Assembly: GCA_050954865.1 (NCBI GenBank)
Contig: JBPBQN010000049.1
Location: forward strand, 1-6,046
Direction: 5' to 3'
DNA length: 6,046 bases
Source of the DNA: Mucilaginibacter_A sp050954865
GTDB lineage: Bacteria; Bacteroidota; Bacteroidia; Sphingobacteriales; Sphingobacteriaceae
Part shown: piece after piece, positions 5,324-6,046 of the stretch
Position numbering within the stretch: position 1 is the stretch's first letter
Layout: each line of letters starts with the position of its first letter
Program-made: the position numbers and the translations under genes
Notes under the pieces: model-generated
What the model was told of the DNA's origin: nothing
What the model saw: the letters and a program-made list of their open reading frames with translations, nothing else
Database searches by the model: none

Positions 5324-5608
5324 TTAAAGGAGTTTTACCAAGGCAACAACCAAACCGGTAATGCCGATACCGGTAGCAACCAGCCATTTGATGATATCAA
5401 CCTTGGCTTCAGCAATTTCTTTTCTTATAAACACACCATCATTTTGAAAGATAGCAATATCACTTTTTGCGGCCAAAATTTTTTCTTTTTCGATAGATTT
5501 TTGATCAACAATTTCTTCAATTTTTGATACATACGTTTTCGCTTTATCCTTGTCCGGAATAAATTTTAAAGTAAGTTCCTATAAACGAAGAGATTGTGAA
5601 GCCGTCAT
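5324..5608 (-). pseudogene. Small coiled-coil membrane protein gene (DUF1640-like) broken by an in-frame TAG
   Basis: Reading the minus strand from ATG at 5608 gives MTASQSLRL, then TAG at codon 10 (5579-5581), then an uninterrupted 84-residue frame to TAA at 5324-5326. The downstream part reads like a real protein: ELTLKFIPDKDKAKTYV, a charged helical region rich in Lys/Glu (about 20-50), then KEIAEAKVDIIKW and a C-terminal transmembrane helix (about 76-91, LVATGIGITGLVVALV) ending in KLL. This layout resembles DUF1640/CCDC90-like small coiled-coil proteins with a C-terminal membrane anchor. No ATG exists in frame after the TAG. The TAG sits where a Tyr codon (RLYEL) would fit, so one base change or sequencing error explains it. 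Family similarity is from memory of the pattern and moderately sure; the interruption is directly visible. Confidence 0.6.
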
Positions 5609-5666
5609 TATTCTAAAAGACCATCTTATATAAACTTAACAAAATTCAGTTTATCTTTCGGTTTAA

Positions 5667-6046
5667 ATGACGATCACTAAATACACGCCAGCAAATTTTA
5701 ATTTTTTAAGCAGATGGATTACCAGTTCAGGTTTGCTTTTTCAATTTGCCGGCACTACGTTTTCTTATCCGATTACCGAAAATCAGCTTGCAAAATATCA
5801 ATTCGAAAATCCAGACCGCAGCTTTTACATCGGCTTAAATTCTAAAAATCAGGAAGTTGCATTTGGTGAAATCATTCCGCAGGAAACACACATTCCGCGA
5901 ATCGGCAGGTTGTTGATCGGTAATCCGGCAGATCGCGGAAAAGGCTACGGTACTTCTTTTATCCACCTTTTGTTGGCGAAGTGCCAGCTGCAATTTCAAA
6001 CCAAAACCGTTGAATTATTTGTGCTGGAAGACAATTTACCGGCCAT
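5667..6046 (+). CDS. GNAT-family N-acetyltransferase, 5' part (runs off window)
   Basis: From the ATG at 5667 the frame is open to the window end, giving 126 codons without stop. The acetyl-CoA pyrophosphate-binding motif RGKGYG (the R/QxxGxG motif A) is at residues 90-95, after a strand reading RIGRLLIGNPAD, and is followed by the helix TSFIHLLLAKCQLQ and the next strand TVELFVLEDN. This is the standard GNAT order, beta4-alpha3-beta5, and the DN(LPA) end leads into the usual N..A motif. FYIGLNSKNQEVAFGEI at about 53-69 is the earlier beta hairpin. It would transfer an acetyl group to an amine; the substrate cannot be told. It is divergent from the broken gene, 58 bp apart; a weak TATCTTTC (5652-5659) is the best promoter-like match. 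The C-terminus lies outside the window. Confidence 0.85.
   Translation, partial: MTITKYTPANFNFLSRWITSSGLLFQFAGTTFSYPITENQLAKYQFENPDRSFYIGLNSKNQEVAFGEIIPQETHIPRIGRLLIGNPADRGKGYGTSFIHLLLAKCQLQFQTKTVELFVLEDNLPA

Noticed and set aside
5652..5659. TATCTTTC as -7 promoter element of the acetyltransferase gene
   Set aside because: One mismatch to TAnnTTTG, no TTTG at the -33 distance, and only 7 bp from the ATG; too weak to annotate as a promoter.
1..6046. CRISPR array, tRNA, rRNA, insertion sequence or phage genes
   Set aside because: No regularly spaced identical repeats, no cloverleaf-like sequence, no transposase or integrase motifs were seen on either strand.

Overview
The window looks like the chromosome of a Bacteroidota, most likely family Sphingobacteriaceae (Mucilaginibacter/Pedobacter-like). 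The reasons are moderate G+C, A/T-rich leaders without clear Shine-Dalgarno sequences, a lysine-rich lipoprotein start (C-KKEK) and gene families typical of that group. The species assignment is inference.

Left part (1-2107, + strand): the end of a sugar-catabolic operon. It holds the C-terminal tail of a probable fucose-permease-type transporter, a RhaM-family sugar mutarotase, a short-chain dehydrogenase and a fumarylacetoacetate-hydrolase (FAH) family enzyme. This set fits the non-phosphorylating L-fucose route: import, anomer conversion, oxidation of 2-keto-3-deoxy-L-fuconate, then hydrolysis of the diketo acid to pyruvate and L-lactate. The sugar dehydrogenase, lactonase and dehydratase that would complete it are not in the window.

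Middle (2108-3536): a 208-bp intergenic region with repeated TTTT(A/G)TC(G/A)A motifs and a hairpin, then a 377-residue secreted lipoprotein. This protein has the layout of a two-lobed pepsin-type (A1) aspartic peptidase: DTGS, flap tyrosine, hydrophobic-Gly psi motif, a second DSGT, and the C-terminal hydrophobic-Gly motif. It is the most unusual gene here. It converges on the next gene across a strong, probably two-way, terminator.

Right part (3537-6046): on the minus strand, a 541-residue GapN/ALDH11-like aldehyde dehydrogenase keeps its catalytic Cys but has Gly where the general-base Glu normally sits. A small minus-strand coiled-coil/membrane gene (5324-5608) is broken by an in-frame TAG at codon 10. 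Divergent from it is the 5' part of a GNAT acetyltransferase that runs off the window.

Across these units, related short A/T-rich inverted-repeat motifs (core ATGCTGTTTTTATC or GATGCTTCTTTTA, often facing a CCGGTAAAA arm) recur at or next to five gene boundaries. They look like a small intergenic repeat family or a set of regulatory/terminator sites.
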